64,000 nucleotides of DNA from Coix lacryma-jobi var. lacryma-jobi (GCA_009763385.1 CM019828.1:26811751-26875750), one strand, 5' to 3'; positions 10,948 through 21,569 are shown, counted from the stretch's first letter. The notes: a model not told the origin generated them from the letters alone. Made by a program: numbers and translations.

Positions 10948-11947
10948 TGGCTTTTTTTATTTTTAACCTTTTTTTTAAAAATATTTTAATAATATTCCCA
11001 CCCAAATAAAATTTGTACATTTTGATCTTTTTGACCGTGCTAGTGGGGCTGGCGCGACCAAATAACGTTGTCGCGCCACCAGGAGTAGCGTGACAAGGTC
11101 TTACACGTAGGACGTCATTTCCAACGTGAAAAACCTTGTCACGCCAATGTGTATGCCGTGACAGTATGGTCGTGTCACGCCACCGGGAGTGGCGTGACCA
11201 GAATGAATTTTCAAAAAATCATAACTCTTCAATACGATGTCGGATGAAGATGATTTTTATATGAAAATTGTAGCTCTCGATGAGATCTACAACTTTGTAG
11301 TTTTAAGTTTTTTCATTTGAGGACGTTAAGATGCTCAAAAAATCATATATTTTTTCAGCACCATAATAAACGCATATAAGAGATCGTCGCTTTTAAAAAT
11401 TCATATATTTTTTTCACGGTATCAAATAAAGATATGAAAATCATGTCATATGCTCAAAAAGTATCTTTATTTGATACCATACAAAAAAATATATAAATTT
11501 TTAAAAGCGACGAACTCTTATATGCGTTTATTATGGTGCTGAAAAAATATTTGATTTTTTTGAGCCTCTTAACGTCTTCAAATGGAAAAACTTAAAACTA
11601 AAAAGTTGTAGATCTAATCGAGGGCTACAATTTTCGTATAAAAATCATCTTTATCCGACGTCGTATTGAAGAGTTATTATTTTTCAAAAATTCAGTCTTG
11701 TCACGCCACTTTCAGTGGCGCGACAAGACCATAGTATCACGTCACATGCATTGACGTGATAAGGTTTTTCCACGTTGGAAACGACGTCCTACGTGTAAGA
11801 CATTGTCACGCCACTCCCAGTGGCGCGACAACGTTATTTGGTCGCGTCAGCCCCACTGGCGTGACCAGGGTTAAAATGTGCAAATTTTATTTGGGTGAGA
11901 ATATTATTGAAATATTTTTTTAAAAAAGGTTAAAAAATATAAAAAAA
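10948..11947. mobile_element. 1.0-kb foldback element upstream of CLPS1, 8-bp flanking repeat
   Basis: The two halves are inverted copies with about 27 nt of loop (11435-11461), so each arm is near 490 nt and the whole is 1000 bp. Matching pairs include CACCCAAATAAAATTTG/CAAATTTTATTTGGGTG, GTCGCGCCAC/GTGGCGCGAC and GGTATCAAATAAAGATA/TATCTTTATTTGATACC. CCTATTCC flanks both ends (10940-10947 and 11948-11955), a probable target duplication. Transcription through it would give a long hairpin RNA. The outer third carries recurrent GTCACGCCAC motifs. The superfamily is uncertain; Mutator-like is possible. Confidence 0.85.
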
Positions 11948-11955
11948 CCTATTCC

Positions 11956-12276
11956 ACAAGCTCCCCTCCACCAACCCCGAAGGGCACAATGGTAATTCAA
12001 CCAAGGGCCTTCATGAAGTTTCAGCGTCGGAACGGAGCAAAAAAAAATCTGCAGAGACCAGTGGCCCAGAGGCCCGGACGGACTGGCCTAACAGGTGGCG
12101 TGGCGCTCCCGCGACGCCTACCAAATTACTGGGCCACAAATAATACGGTGCCTCCAAACCGCACGTCGACCGGCCCACGGGGCGTCACCACCGCGCAGCA
12201 GAGCCTCGGCCTCAGGTTCAGACAATCAGACTTCAGACTTCAGAGACTCCGACGCGCGGCGACGGCGGTCGGCGAC
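11956..12276 (+). promoter_or_regulatory. CLPS1: putative CLPS1 promoter and 5' UTR
   Basis: About 320 bp between the foldback element and the CLPS1 start codon, becoming GC-rich toward the gene as grass 5' UTRs do. I see no clear TATA box. An in-frame upstream ATG lies at 11989, but the family start supports 12277. The transcription start cannot be placed from sequence alone. Confidence 0.4.
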
Positions 12277-12349
12277 ATGGAGGCCGCGGTGCCCAGCCGT
12301 GTCGCGCTCTCCGCAGCGAGCCGCCTCCCGAATCGCCACGCTGTGGCAG
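12277..12349 (+). CDS. CLPS1: CLPS1 coding exon 1 (transit peptide)
   Basis: Encodes 24 codons plus one base, starting MEAAVPSR. The donor GCAG|GTGCTC leaves phase 1, completed by GA of exon 2 to a Gly codon. Confidence 0.85.
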
Positions 12350-15300
12350 GTGCTCTCTCTCCCGGTTCTTGGCTTCCGTTTGTCTGTTGGAATTTGGATC
12401 GATTTTGGGAGTAAGTAGTTAGTACCTTTCGGGTCCGTGGTGGATGTAGTGGATAAGGTTGATAGGGCAAGTAGGGATTCGTGCTGTCGACGCGGGGTTC
12501 CTGTGGAGCTAGAACTGTGGGGGATTCCATGGAGTTTGAGTGCCCAGAAATGCTGTTCCGGTTTGGCAAGGATTTTGCCGTTACTGCCAATATTGTGAAG
12601 AGAGAATCCTTTCGTTTCCTGCCGTGGAATGGCCGCCTTGTGATGGCTAGAGGACGTGGACTCGATGTGTGGCGAAATTACTGCATCTGTTCTATTTAGT
12701 GGCAAGAACAAATGTCCAAGGTGAAGGCATCACAGCACATTAGCTAGCTGTTAGTTCAATCTGAACAGATAGTGGTGGTAGGAGACTAGCAGTTGTTATA
12801 ATACACAGTTGGTCATTACAGGAAAATAAATACAGTTTGCAATGGAAGCTGAAATTTAAGACACACTTTATACTACTATTGAAGTAAACAATCAGTTGCA
12901 GCTGCCTGCCATTCTCCACAGATGCATTATTCCTTGCTGGCAGTTGCCAGTTGCTGATTATTCTTGATGATTATGCTTGAAAACCCCAAATGACTAAGAG
13001 GATGATTGAATCCACCATATCATACCATCACTTGAAATGCGTAGGAAATCTTGCTCTATCACCAACTAATCATCAACCTTATAGTCCTGTTTATTGTTGC
13101 ATGATCATGAGGCTACTACTCCATTTTCGTTCATTTTGTTTTCAGCCTGGAGGCACAAATGTGCGATCAAGAACTGTGCTAGCTATATGATGACTTCCAA
13201 TTTACATGGAAATATTTTTTTATCATATCATAGGTCCATGATTACTGTTGCAGACTTGCTGGTATAATCTTTCGTATCGGTTTTCTTCATATTGTGCAGG
13301 AGATAGATCTTTCATTTACAAGGGAAGATGCCAAAGTCTTGCAATTCCTATGGCTCTGTCAGCAGCTGCGCCAGGCAAAGGTGGTGGTGTGCTTGATCGG
13401 CCTGTAGAGAAAACTACTCCTGGTCGTCAGTCTGAATTTGATGTGAAGTAAGTGTTATCCACTATCACCTCTGTTTCAATTCTAGTTATTGTAACTTCCA
13501 GAACCGTGGGGATAGATATGACTATATGAGTTTTGCGTTGTCTGAGTTACGCTCTTAGTTTGAAACAGCTGATCAATCAAAAATACATCATTAAGTGATT
13601 TCAAACAGATAAAGAAGTTGCCAACTTCTTTGTATCCGTTTCACCAATGTTTTCAGATCTGACGACTAATCGCGATTAGTCGTCCTTATCGTAACTTCGC
13701 CCTCGATAAGGGCGTTCGATTAGTTTTGGTCGATTAGAAATCTTATCGTCCGACTAATCACGACTAGTCACGATTAGTCGTCCGATCAGCCTTGTTGGAC
13801 GACGAGTTGGGAAAGAAGATAATAATCAGTTAAATAGGCAAAATAGCAAAAAAAAACAAGACTAAAAAATAAAGGAAATGTAAAGATTAGAAGAGCAAGG
13901 CAAACCAACTTAACCATCTGGCATCAGCAAGCAGCAGCTACAGGTAAGTGTCCAGATCAGTAGTAAATCACCATGATAATGATTCATTAAGACATGATTA
14001 TGACCATGTTTATATATATTTACATCATATATATACTATATACATGGTCGATCAGGTCATCCAGGCACTAGGACGACTAAATGTTTGATTAGCCGACTAG
14101 ACCGATTAGAGCGACTAATCAACCCTGATCGACGACTAATCATGATTAGTCGTTTGATCGGTGGTCTTACGACTAGCCTCGATAATACGATCTGAAAACA
14201 TTGTGTTTCACTGTTGTTACTGGAAGAACACTTAACAATTTATTCGTGCACAAAAAGAATAACCGAAATATTCCATAGACACTGAAGGGTAAGGAGTACT
14301 TCCAACCGAACTTGATGGCTGCACATCTATTTTTGTATTGCCATGTGCAAGTTCCTTCGCTTTTCCAGAAACTTGTTTTTGATGTTGCCATCGTCAACTG
14401 GGCCTCATCATGGAATCAAATGCAATGCTATTTTTTAGTCAGCTTTGGTATGGAGGGAGAAATTTCTGGGACAGCTAGTACCTATTGCCACAATTGGTAG
14501 GTATATGGTTGCTTCTAGTTCGGGGTGTTCTTAAGCTTAGATGTGTAGTTCTAATGTTGTGTCTGAGCAGGTGGCTTTATTTAATTTTACTATGTCAAAG
14601 AGGTTCATGCTTCACCTCCAGAGTTACATTATACTTATTGCATTCCTTCATGTATAAGCATTAGTGAATAAAGTGGCTAGTGTTTGAGTATACCTAGTTC
14701 ATTTCAATGCTAGGATTAATGAATGGTGCAGCATTGCAGCCTGTTCCCAATGATTGAACTAGGAGGTTTGCTACTGTTGCAGATTTCTTTTTCTCCTATA
14801 AACTCTGTAGTTCATGGTGGTTTGCCAGGAATATTGCTCATAGAACTATAGAAGTATTTCTTTTGGTGGGGCTTTAATTACTTTGAAACTACAATAACAT
14901 GTCTTGAAGTACCAGAGGCAGAGCCACCACTAGGGCGAGCTAGGGAAGCCGCCCTAGGTCCCCTTGGTCGGGCACCATATCCCCACCGCTGAAAGCCGCC
15001 GGAGTTCATCGGAGACTCGGAGTATCGGACGAACGGCGAAGCCGTGAAGGAACGCAGAGCATAGAAACACATATAGACGTCATGGGCCATAGTTGCACAA
15101 CCTTGCACTAATTTTAACCCAGACTAGGCCCAATAGCAGCAGCTGGTCTTGCATCTCGAGATCGCATCGCATCCTGGCTCGCGACTCCTCGCCGCTCCGC
15201 GCCTCCGCCCTCCAGGCTCGCCACTCGCTGTGCCTCACCGTCGCTGGCTCGCCGTGTACCCCAGCCCCCATGCGCTGCGACGGCATGATGCGACCCTGCC

Positions 15301-16503
15301 TCAGCCTCCGCGCCGACCCACAGCAGGCTCCCAGGTGTCCGCTGGCGCCGCCGCCTCTGCCCTAGCCGGCCGCCGCGGCGCCGCCCGCAGACCGCTGGTC
15401 CGAGCCTCAGCCTCGCCGAGTCTCCTATCTGTGCGGTAAGGTATGTAGCCAGGCAGCCAGCTAGTAATTAGGAATTTTATCTATTGCTAGATTGGTAATT
15501 TGGGAGTTTGTCGAAGATTGGAGACTCTCAGGTCCCAGCTTCCTCCTTTGGCCTTTAGGAATTTTATCATTCACTAATTTCTGATTTGGGAAATTTTAGA
15601 ATTTTGGTGATGGATGGGGGAGCAGATGAAGCCATTGTGGGTGGGGGAGCAGGTTTTTGTACTTCATTTCTCTATTGAAACATCTATTATTGACAATTCC
15701 ATTATTAAAAAGGTAACATCTTGATTTTTGTTGGTTCTTTACATTTTTTGCCAAAAATTGTATGTTGTCGGTTCAAAAAAAAATTGTATGTTGTCGTTGG
15801 TAGCAAAAAAAATTATAGTTTAAGTCCGCCCTAGGTCATTTTTCGGGCTGGATTCGCCACTTTCTTGAACATGGCAAGTTGTGTCATATAATTGTTGGAG
15901 TTGGACTCTTTAGTCCTCTCTCAAGTGCCTATATTTGTGGGATATAGCTCGTTCGATCATTATGTTTTTGAGCTTATTTCAATGACACTTGACAGTTACT
16001 ATTATTCTGTATGCTTAGTAAGAAAAGTGACTGTTGACAACATGTATTGGCACATTGATGCTTAGTAAGAAAAGTGATCCTACACAACAGGCTACCTTAT
16101 TGATAGCTTATCTCATTTTCAGTTTTCAGGCTGTCTAAATAGATGCCATTGAGCTGTTACCATTCTAAAATGGTTGTGATAGTTTGGCCTGATTGGGCAC
16201 ATGGAAACCATGTTATATGACCAAGCCCTTTTGCTCTGCAGGAAATCCCGCAAAATGACGCCTCCATTCCGCGTCATTCTACACAATGACAACTACAACA
16301 GGCGCGAGTATGTTGTCCAGGTCCTGATGAAAGTGATCCCTGGAATGACCGTCGACAACGCTGTGAACATCATGCAGGAGGCGCATGTGAATGGGCTGTC
16401 AGTGGTGATTGTCTGTTCCCAGTCCGAGGCTGAGGAGCACTGCACGTCGCTCAGGGGCAACGGCCTCCGAAGTTCGATGGAGCCTGCTAGTGGTGGCTGC
16501 TGA
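12277..16503 (+). CDS. CLPS1: ATP-dependent Clp protease adaptor ClpS, chloroplastic (three coding exons)
   Basis: Exons at 12277-12349, 13300-13447 and 16242-16503 join to a 160-residue protein. Introns are GT-AG with donors GCAG|GTGCTC and AA|GTAAGT and acceptors TGCAG|G. The first 70 or so residues are rich in Ser, Arg and Ala, like a plastid transit peptide. The ClpS fold starts near residue 79 with TPPFRVILHNDNYNRREYVV. N89 and D90 in HNDN and H122 in EAHVNG correspond to the N-degron pocket residues of bacterial ClpS; the second Asp of the bacterial motif is Asn here, as known in plants. In the family ClpS delivers substrates to ClpC and the ClpPR protease in the stroma. Start chosen because grass orthologues begin with MEAA. 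It is the only intact host gene in the window. Confidence 0.93.
12350..13299 (+). other. CLPS1: CLPS1 intron 1
   Basis: 950 bp, GT-AG, AT-rich. I see no transposon termini or RNA gene in it. Confidence 0.8.
13300..13447 (+). CDS. CLPS1: CLPS1 coding exon 2
   Basis: Acceptor TTGTGCAG|G and donor GAA|GTAAGT. It encodes the linker with YKGRCQSLAIPMALS and RPVEKTTPGRQSEFD, which is strongly conserved among plant ClpS proteins, and ends in a Lys codon split across intron 2. Confidence 0.88.
13645..14203. mobile_element. 559-bp non-autonomous hAT-like element in CLPS1 intron 2
   Basis: Terminal inverted repeats CAATGTTTTCAGATC (13645-13659) and GATCTGAAAACATTG (14189-14203) are perfect. Flanks CGTTTCAC and TGTTTCAC match at 7 of 8 positions, the 8-bp duplication expected for hAT. 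Subterminal palindromes of the type ACTAATCGCGATTAGT recur at both ends, probable transposase-binding sites. No coding capacity. Confidence 0.85.
14913..15862. mobile_element. hAT-like element with a GC-rich exon-like interior, in CLPS1 intron 2
   Basis: The left end CAGAGGCAGAGCC and the right end GGCTGGATTCGCCACT resemble the CAGTGGCGGAGCC termini of grass hAT elements. The subterminal CCGCCCTAGGTC occurs near both ends (about 14950 and 15825). CTTGAA occurs at both flanks, a poor target duplication. The interior 15120-15440 is very GC-rich, unlike the rest, and finishes with a donor-like GTAAGG near 15437. It could be a captured host first exon or the element's own 5' region. Confidence 0.55.
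16242..16503 (+). CDS. CLPS1: CLPS1 coding exon 3 (ClpS domain)
   Basis: Acceptor CTCTGCAG|G. It encodes the complete ClpS core and ends with PASGGC and TGA at 16501-16503. Confidence 0.92.
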
Positions 16504-16628
16504 GGTTCGAGAAATGGGTGTACCTTGTTTTGCCACGTATAGTTTGTAAATACCCAGCATATCAAGCTAAGCTGAAACGGGTTGGTTACATGCAGTTATC
16601 GATACAGCGAATCTGAGTACCTTATGAT

Positions 16629-16910
16629 TTTTCCCTCTGTTCTAAAAAGTGTCGCTATGGGAGTTATGTTAGTCAAACTTTCTTATGGGAGTTATGTTAG
16701 TCAAACTTTCTTAAGTTTAACTAGATTTATAGAAAAATAGTAGCAATATTTGTATCAGCAAATAAGTATATTATATGAAAATATATTTAGCGATTCATCT
16801 AATGATACTAATTATATGTCATAAATATTAATATTTTCTTATATATATTTGATCAAACTTAAATTTGTTTGACTTCTTGGGAAGTGAGAATAGTACTCTC
16901 GGATGGAGTA
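16629..16910. mobile_element. degenerate Stowaway-like MITE downstream of CLPS1
   Basis: The left end CCCTCTGTTCTAAAAAGTG and right end CTCTCGGATGGAGTA are degenerate forms of the Stowaway terminus CTCCCTCCG. The interior is AT-rich with the usual AGTCAAACTT and GATCAAACTT pair. It starts about 125 bp after the CLPS1 stop, so it may fall in the 3' UTR. Confidence 0.6.
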
Positions 16911-17353
16911 TGAAACATTTAGTTACACGGCTACATTCTTTTCTTTTTGAGCATTGCTCCATATTTGTGTTATTTGTGTTAGGCTGCTTCTACTGCCAAA
17001 AAGCAAAAGGCCAACCAAATAGGTAGAATCTAAAACAGCTTTTCCAAAAGAAGTTGTTTTTGCTTTCATGTAGTATAATTTTCGTAGCACCTTAGATTTG
17101 CATACATCGGTTTTTGATAGTACCGTTAGGGATTGTGCAGTGGTGGGCTGACATATACAACTCATACAGGCCTAGTTAAGGTGACAACAGACGAGCACTA
17201 CAAAGGGAGAAGACAGCAGGAGCACTACAAAGGAAGGAAAGGTAGCAGCAGTTCAAGGCATCGATGAAGAGAATAACAAAACAACCTTCTCCTACCTCTC
17301 CTCTGTCCGTATTCTTCCTCCTTTGAGCTCTCCCTCCTCGCTATTGCTCCGTG
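16911..17353. other. spacer, nothing certain
   Basis: About 440 bp. The phrases CTGCCAAAAAGCAAAAGGCC and CAAAAGAAGTTG resemble common grass MITE debris, but no termini can be paired. No gene seen. Confidence 0.35.
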
Positions 17354-17622
17354 CAGTGGCGGATCCAGAATCAGCTCACGAGGGGGGCTAAATACACAGA
17401 GAATTGAGTTTGGACTCAAATTCTCCTTGTATTTTTGGCTTACGAGAGATTTTTGGTAGATTTTAAGGTGATTTGGACTGGATTTTCTATTATTTTTCTA
17501 GCCCGCAGGAGATTTTGGACTAATTTAAACACAAATTAGACTAATTTAAAATAAAATGTTATGTGTAGTTTTGGGCAAGGGGGGGCTGCAGCCCCCTCAG
17601 CCACCCCCTAGATCCGCCCATG
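17354..17622. mobile_element. 269-bp hAT-like MITE with 8-bp target duplication
   Basis: Ends CAGTGGCGGATCCAG and CTAGATCCGCCCATGG are imperfect inverted repeats of the grass hAT CAGTGGCGGA type. Flanks GCTCCGTG (17346-17353) and GCTCTGTG (17623-17630) match at 7 of 8. G- and C-runs near both ends are inverted copies. No coding capacity. Confidence 0.75.
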
Positions 17623-17647
17623 GCTCTGTGCATTTGTCTAGATACTA

Positions 17648-17901
17648 CTCCATCCCAAATTATAAGGCATTCCAAAAATCTTGGAGAGTCAAAGTTTTTT
17701 AACTTTGACCAAATTTATATAATAAGATAATAATATTTATGATATCAACTAAGTACAATTAGATTCTTTATTAGTTATATTTTCATAGTATACATATTTG
17801 ATGTTATAAATTTTTGTAGTTCTCTTTAAAATTTTGGTCAAAGTTAAAAACTTTGACTTTCCAAGATTCATGGAATGCCTTACAATTTTGGATGGAGGGA
17901 G
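17648..17901. mobile_element. Stowaway MITE
   Basis: CTCCATCCCAAATTATAAGG at the left and CAATTTTGGATGGAGGGAG at the right are inverted. TA flanks both sides (17646-17647 and 17902-17903). The subterminal GGCATTCC/GGAATGCC pair and GTCAAAGTTTT are typical of grass Stowaway elements. A half copy of the same family lies at about 21363-21420. Confidence 0.85.
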
Positions 17902-18002
17902 TACTGATTACCACATGTGTCTCTAGCCCTCGATCCTTGCTTGCTTCCCCGTTCTGAATTCTCATACTTGTATCGGATTGTTTGGTTGCTAGTAGAGTTG
18001 TG

Positions 18003-18241
18003 AGGGCAATAATAGAGCCAAGTGCTTGGCTATAAGTCAAGCTATACAATAGTTAGTCTTCTATTTGGTTATAAACTATTTCTCTTTCCTATTTCTCCTC
18101 ACATACATCTCTATTGAGACCCACTACTACCTATGCTTCCGTGCCCAGCTTGGTGCTTGCATGGGAGCCGAGCTCTCCTCTCTCTTCTCCCTTCTCTCCT
18201 CCGTATAGCATTTGCTTGGCTATAAGCCAATTATTGTATCC
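18003..18241. mobile_element. Harbinger-derived (Tourist-like) MITE
   Basis: The ends are inverted: GGCAATAATAG with GCTTGGCTATAAG at the left, and GCTTGGCTATAAGCC with AATTATTGTATCC at the right. The same GCTTGGCTATAAGCC motif occurs at both ends of the Harbinger element that begins 230 bp downstream. I infer a deletion derivative or relative of it. Target duplication not clear. Confidence 0.6.
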
Positions 18242-18604
18242 ACTGTGGGGCGGGTTTCTGACATTTGTGCCAAAGACTGTGATCCTCGGTTTCCACTTTC
18301 CAAATCACCCTGACGCCAGGAATCTCGTTCCCATGTTCTTTCCGGACAAACAAACCCAACACACTCTTTGACAAGCAAGACGTGAAGTGGAAAGCATGTG
18401 TTGCCAAGTGGCATGCGAAGTAGGGTGCGCGTGCAGACGGACTCTCAGCCCATGCGTACGAGCGTCAGAGCAAGGGCAATAAGCTTGGCTATAAGCCAAG
18501 TCCATGTCATCTTAAGCCAACACAATTGATAAGTAATACAACAGCTTGGATGTTAGTTTGGCTGCACAATAAATACTCATGTATTAGTCATTGTAGTGCA
18601 TTTA

Positions 18605-18899
18605 GGTCAATCTCAATGGTGAGTTTCATTTTGTTGTTTCCAAGACTACCATGTCATATGAAATAAAATGAAATTTGAATGAAACTCTCAATTGAGAGTG
18701 ATAGTTTCATTCTAAAGTTTCATAGACATTAAATTTCATGACTCATAGAGAGTTGGTATTCGTGACAAGAGAGTTTCATCTAGATGAAACTCATTTCTTC
18801 TCTTTCTTCTTAAATGCAATGCCATGTCATCAAAAGCGCTTATGTGGCAACATATTTAATTCAAATGAAACTCAAATGAAACCCCCATTGAGATTGACC
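18605..18899. mobile_element. 295-bp Tourist MITE nested in the Harbinger element
   Basis: The ends GGTCAATCTCAATGG and CCATTGAGATTGACC are perfect inverted repeats flanked by TTA at 18602-18604 and 18900-18902, the Tourist/Harbinger target. The interior is AT-rich with repeated GAAACTC and GAGTTTCAT motifs and no frame. Confidence 0.9.
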
Positions 18900-18902
18900 T
18901 TA

Positions 18903-19415
18903 GGACAGGGTGATCAACACTAAACACATCTATGTAGCCACTCGTGTTGCTAGCAACATTCACAGGTCCATGGACATATTTACAAGTAAATCAAACATGT
19001 TGTCGACTGAAGCAACAAATAATAATATTGTTCATTAGTAAAATATAATGGCTCTTACAATTAAGTTCACAGCGGCATATAGATCAAAGACGACACACAC
19101 AAACTTAAAAGCTTAAGGAATAAAACATGGTCTGCAGTGCAACTGAAACCTGATAAACAAAAGAAGGATACTACCATAGCAACTATTACACTAATGACTT
19201 GAAAATATATCTAATATCTAGAGTCTCAATTTATTTAGGCATATCACTTGATGACCGGCAATCGTCGCCCGTACTCAGGTCTTCAGGAAGAACCTCCAAC
19301 ACGAACCTGTAAAAAATTGACAAGTATGTGAATGAACAGTACGACAAACAATAATAAACCTAATGAAATATCATTATATCTTACATTTTAAAGAAAGAGG
19401 ATACTGCACACACAA
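18903..19415 (-). other. 3' non-coding part of the Harbinger element
   Basis: AT-rich, no frame. It lies between the nested Tourist MITE and the transposase stop codon, so it is probably the 3' UTR side of the transposase gene. Confidence 0.5.
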
Positions 19416-20300
19416 CTAATTATTTCTCCTATTGGCAAACTTTTGCCAAATATGCTCAATTAAGTCTTTTTTCAATTGTTTATGTGATGGTTGATGATGG
19501 ATTTCTGCTCTTCTCCGTAAAATTTCAGTGAAAATTGGGCCTCCGCCCTTTTGTACTTCTGGAGGTAGAGCAATTGATGATCCACCTTGCTCATTCAAGT
19601 CAATAGGAAATTTCACCATCTCTTTCTCATCTTCGACTATCATATTGTGGAGTATGACAGAAGCTTTCATTATTCTCCCAATACTCTTCCTTTTCCACAG
19701 TCGTGATGGACGACACACGATATTAAAACGTGACTGCAAAACTCCAAAAGCATGTTCAATATCTTTCCTACACCCTTCTTGGTTCAATGCATACAACTGG
19801 TGTTTCTCCATCTGAGGTGCTTTTATTGACTTCACAAAGGCTGCCCATTCTGGGTATATTCCATCAGCAAGGTAGTAGCCTGTGTTATACTATCTCTCAT
19901 TAACAGAAAACTGAACTTGAGGTGCTTGACCTTTCAATGCTTCAATGAATAATGGGGAGTGATTTAGCATATTGATGTCATTATTAGAACCAGGCACACC
20001 AAAGAAAGCATGCCATATCCTGAGATCTTGATCAGCAACTGCTTCCAGGATGATTGTCGGGACTCCATAGTCGCCACGGGTAAATTGCCCCTTCCAAGCC
20101 ACAGGACAATTTTCCCACCTCCAATGTATGCAATCGATGCTTCCTAACATCCCTGGAAAGCCACGAGACTCATTGACCTGAAGTAGACGCTGCACATCAT
20201 CAACTGTGGGAGCACGCATATACTCTCCTGAGAACACCTCAATCACACCTTGTGCAAACTTGTCTAAGCACTCCAATGCGGTGCTCTTGCCAAACTTGGA
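19416..20300 (-). pseudogene. PIF/Harbinger DDE transposase, N-terminally deleted, one internal stop
   Basis: The cut-and-paste transposase of the surrounding element. All three catalytic residues are visible: Asp in GSIDCIHW, Asp in SNNDINML and Glu in KDIEHAFGVLQ. The frame is open except for TAG at 19890-19892, where the family has a Gln or similar residue before YN-TGYYLADGIYP. The C-terminal HIWQKF ends normally. Sequence upstream of ALECLDKF (about 20280) loses similarity, so the N-terminal third is absent. It is therefore inactive, though DDE residues are kept. The element could still be mobilised in trans. Confidence 0.85.
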
Positions 20301-20375
20301 TCAAGCAAGGCACAGTGTGATATATCTGCTATATAAAAAATAAAGATGCAAACACATGAGCGCTGCAGGAGGTAC

Positions 20376-20684
20376 TTACCATTCCTTTGGATCTGAGTCC
20401 ATGTCATCTTTCTGGACTTGCTGGGAAGACGATGCAGTAGCACCACCAGCATAGCTAGGCGCCGGCCACCAGGCAACGGGTGGCATAGCTTGCGGGGGCA
20501 CCAGCGACCCACACCACCAAGGACCGGGAACCGTACACCCCGGCGTGGATTTCACTGGTGGCACAGGGAAACAGCTAGACTTGGAGGACTCTGGTGGTGC
20601 CGCGAGCGTCTTGCGGATGGACAGAGAGGAACTTGGAAAGGGATGAGGCGACGACGCCATCTCTCTCTTCGACCGGCGAGACAT
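20376..20684 (-). pseudogene. Harbinger ORF1 N-terminal fragment
   Basis: 102-residue frame beginning MSRRSKREMASSPH, rich in Pro, Ser and Trp (PGPWWCGS, PVAWWPAP), ending DSDPKEW. Pro/Trp-rich N-termini of this kind precede the Myb/SANT domain in grass Harbinger ORF1 proteins. The Myb-like part is missing here. The rest was probably lost in the same internal deletion that removed the transposase N-terminus. Confidence 0.5.
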
Positions 20685-21135
20685 CCAAATATCTCGGCTA
20701 GGGTTATCACAGATGGAAAATCATGGAAGAAATTATGGGGAGAACTTAAATCGTCGCTTAAAGAAGATGATTTGGATTTAGTGGAAAGGAATCGACGCCT
20801 GGTGGAGAGGATATGGCGCAAAGGGGAAATTTTCGCGGGAGAGAGCGCGCTCGAGGAAATTGCCGCGGGAGAGTGCGCTGGGGAAATTGCATCGGGAGGG
20901 AGAAAGGAGAGGAGACACACGGGATCGAGGAAGAAAGCAAGGGGCCCACAGTCCGGTTCCACAATCGATGAGTTCGGCGCGAAATCGGCTCTGGAGCATA
21001 GTTTCTCGCGCTACAGCCCGGCGCAAGATATGACGCCAAGCTTGTTCTCTCTCCTCTTTTCTCTCTCTTCCACGTAGGATTTTGTTGAGTTGTCTTGGCT
21101 ATAAGCCAAGCTGACATGGCTTATTGTACCTTCTC

Positions 21136-21569
21136 TGTACAACATAACCTTTTGCTCCAAGCGTCATCGACGCGCGACATCACCGATGACGATGGCGTTA
21201 CTACTACAACAGCATTGGCCATCAAGTGTCACAAACAACAGCGACTCCTCTACTTGTGAAGCCAAAGTTGAGCATCTTGCCACCTTTAGAGTAAGTATAA
21301 TAAGAAGGTGCAAGAAAATTGTTTACTAATGTGGAAGAAAAAGGAAGAGAGAGAAAAGAGGTACTTTCTCCATCCCAAATTATAAGGCATTCCAAGAATC
21401 TTGGAGAGTCAAAGTTTTTCAAAAAGGCTATTTGTTGATGTGGAAGAGAAAAAGGAAGAGAGAGAAAAGAGATAGATTGTAAGCTTACAACCAGCTAAAG
21501 ACACAAGAACTAAAAAGTTTGTTAGAGGATGAGATGGATTGTAAGAGAACTAACTACTATATGAGTCGA
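21136..21569. other. spacer with a half Stowaway between direct repeats
   Basis: A 70-bp segment (21361-21430) with the left half of a Stowaway element (CATCCCAAATTATAAGGC) is flanked by about 32-bp direct repeats at 21331-21360 and 21440-21471 (GTGGAAGA...AAAGAG). The rest has no recognised gene. Confidence 0.6.

Larger units (their letters stand above)
13448..16241 (+). other. CLPS1: CLPS1 intron 2, enlarged by transposons
   Basis: 2794 bp, GTAAGT...CAG. About 1.5 kb of it is two hAT-like insertions (13645-14203 and about 14913-15862). The remainder is AT-rich without further recognised features. Confidence 0.85.
18468..21135 (-). mobile_element. PIF/Harbinger DNA transposon, internally damaged
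   Basis: Terminal inverted repeats GAGCAAGGGCAATAAG and (reverse strand at the right end) GAGAAGGTACAATAAG enclose both Harbinger genes in the expected divergent-family content: a DDE transposase (19416-20300) and an ORF1-like fragment (20376-20684), both on the minus strand. Subterminal GGCTATAAGCC palindromes occur at 18489-18500 and 21096-21110. A 3-bp target duplication is not evident. About 500-700 bp of the normal coding region between ORF1 and the DDE domain seems missing. Confidence 0.75.

Noticed and set aside
11989..12276. In-frame upstream ATG that would extend CLPS1 by 96 residues
   Set aside because: Grass ClpS proteins start at MEAA; the extension is promoter or UTR-like and would spoil the plastid transit peptide.
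20418..21077. 219-residue plus-strand frame
   Set aside because: Antisense to the Harbinger ORF1 fragment and 5' region; no family resemblance.
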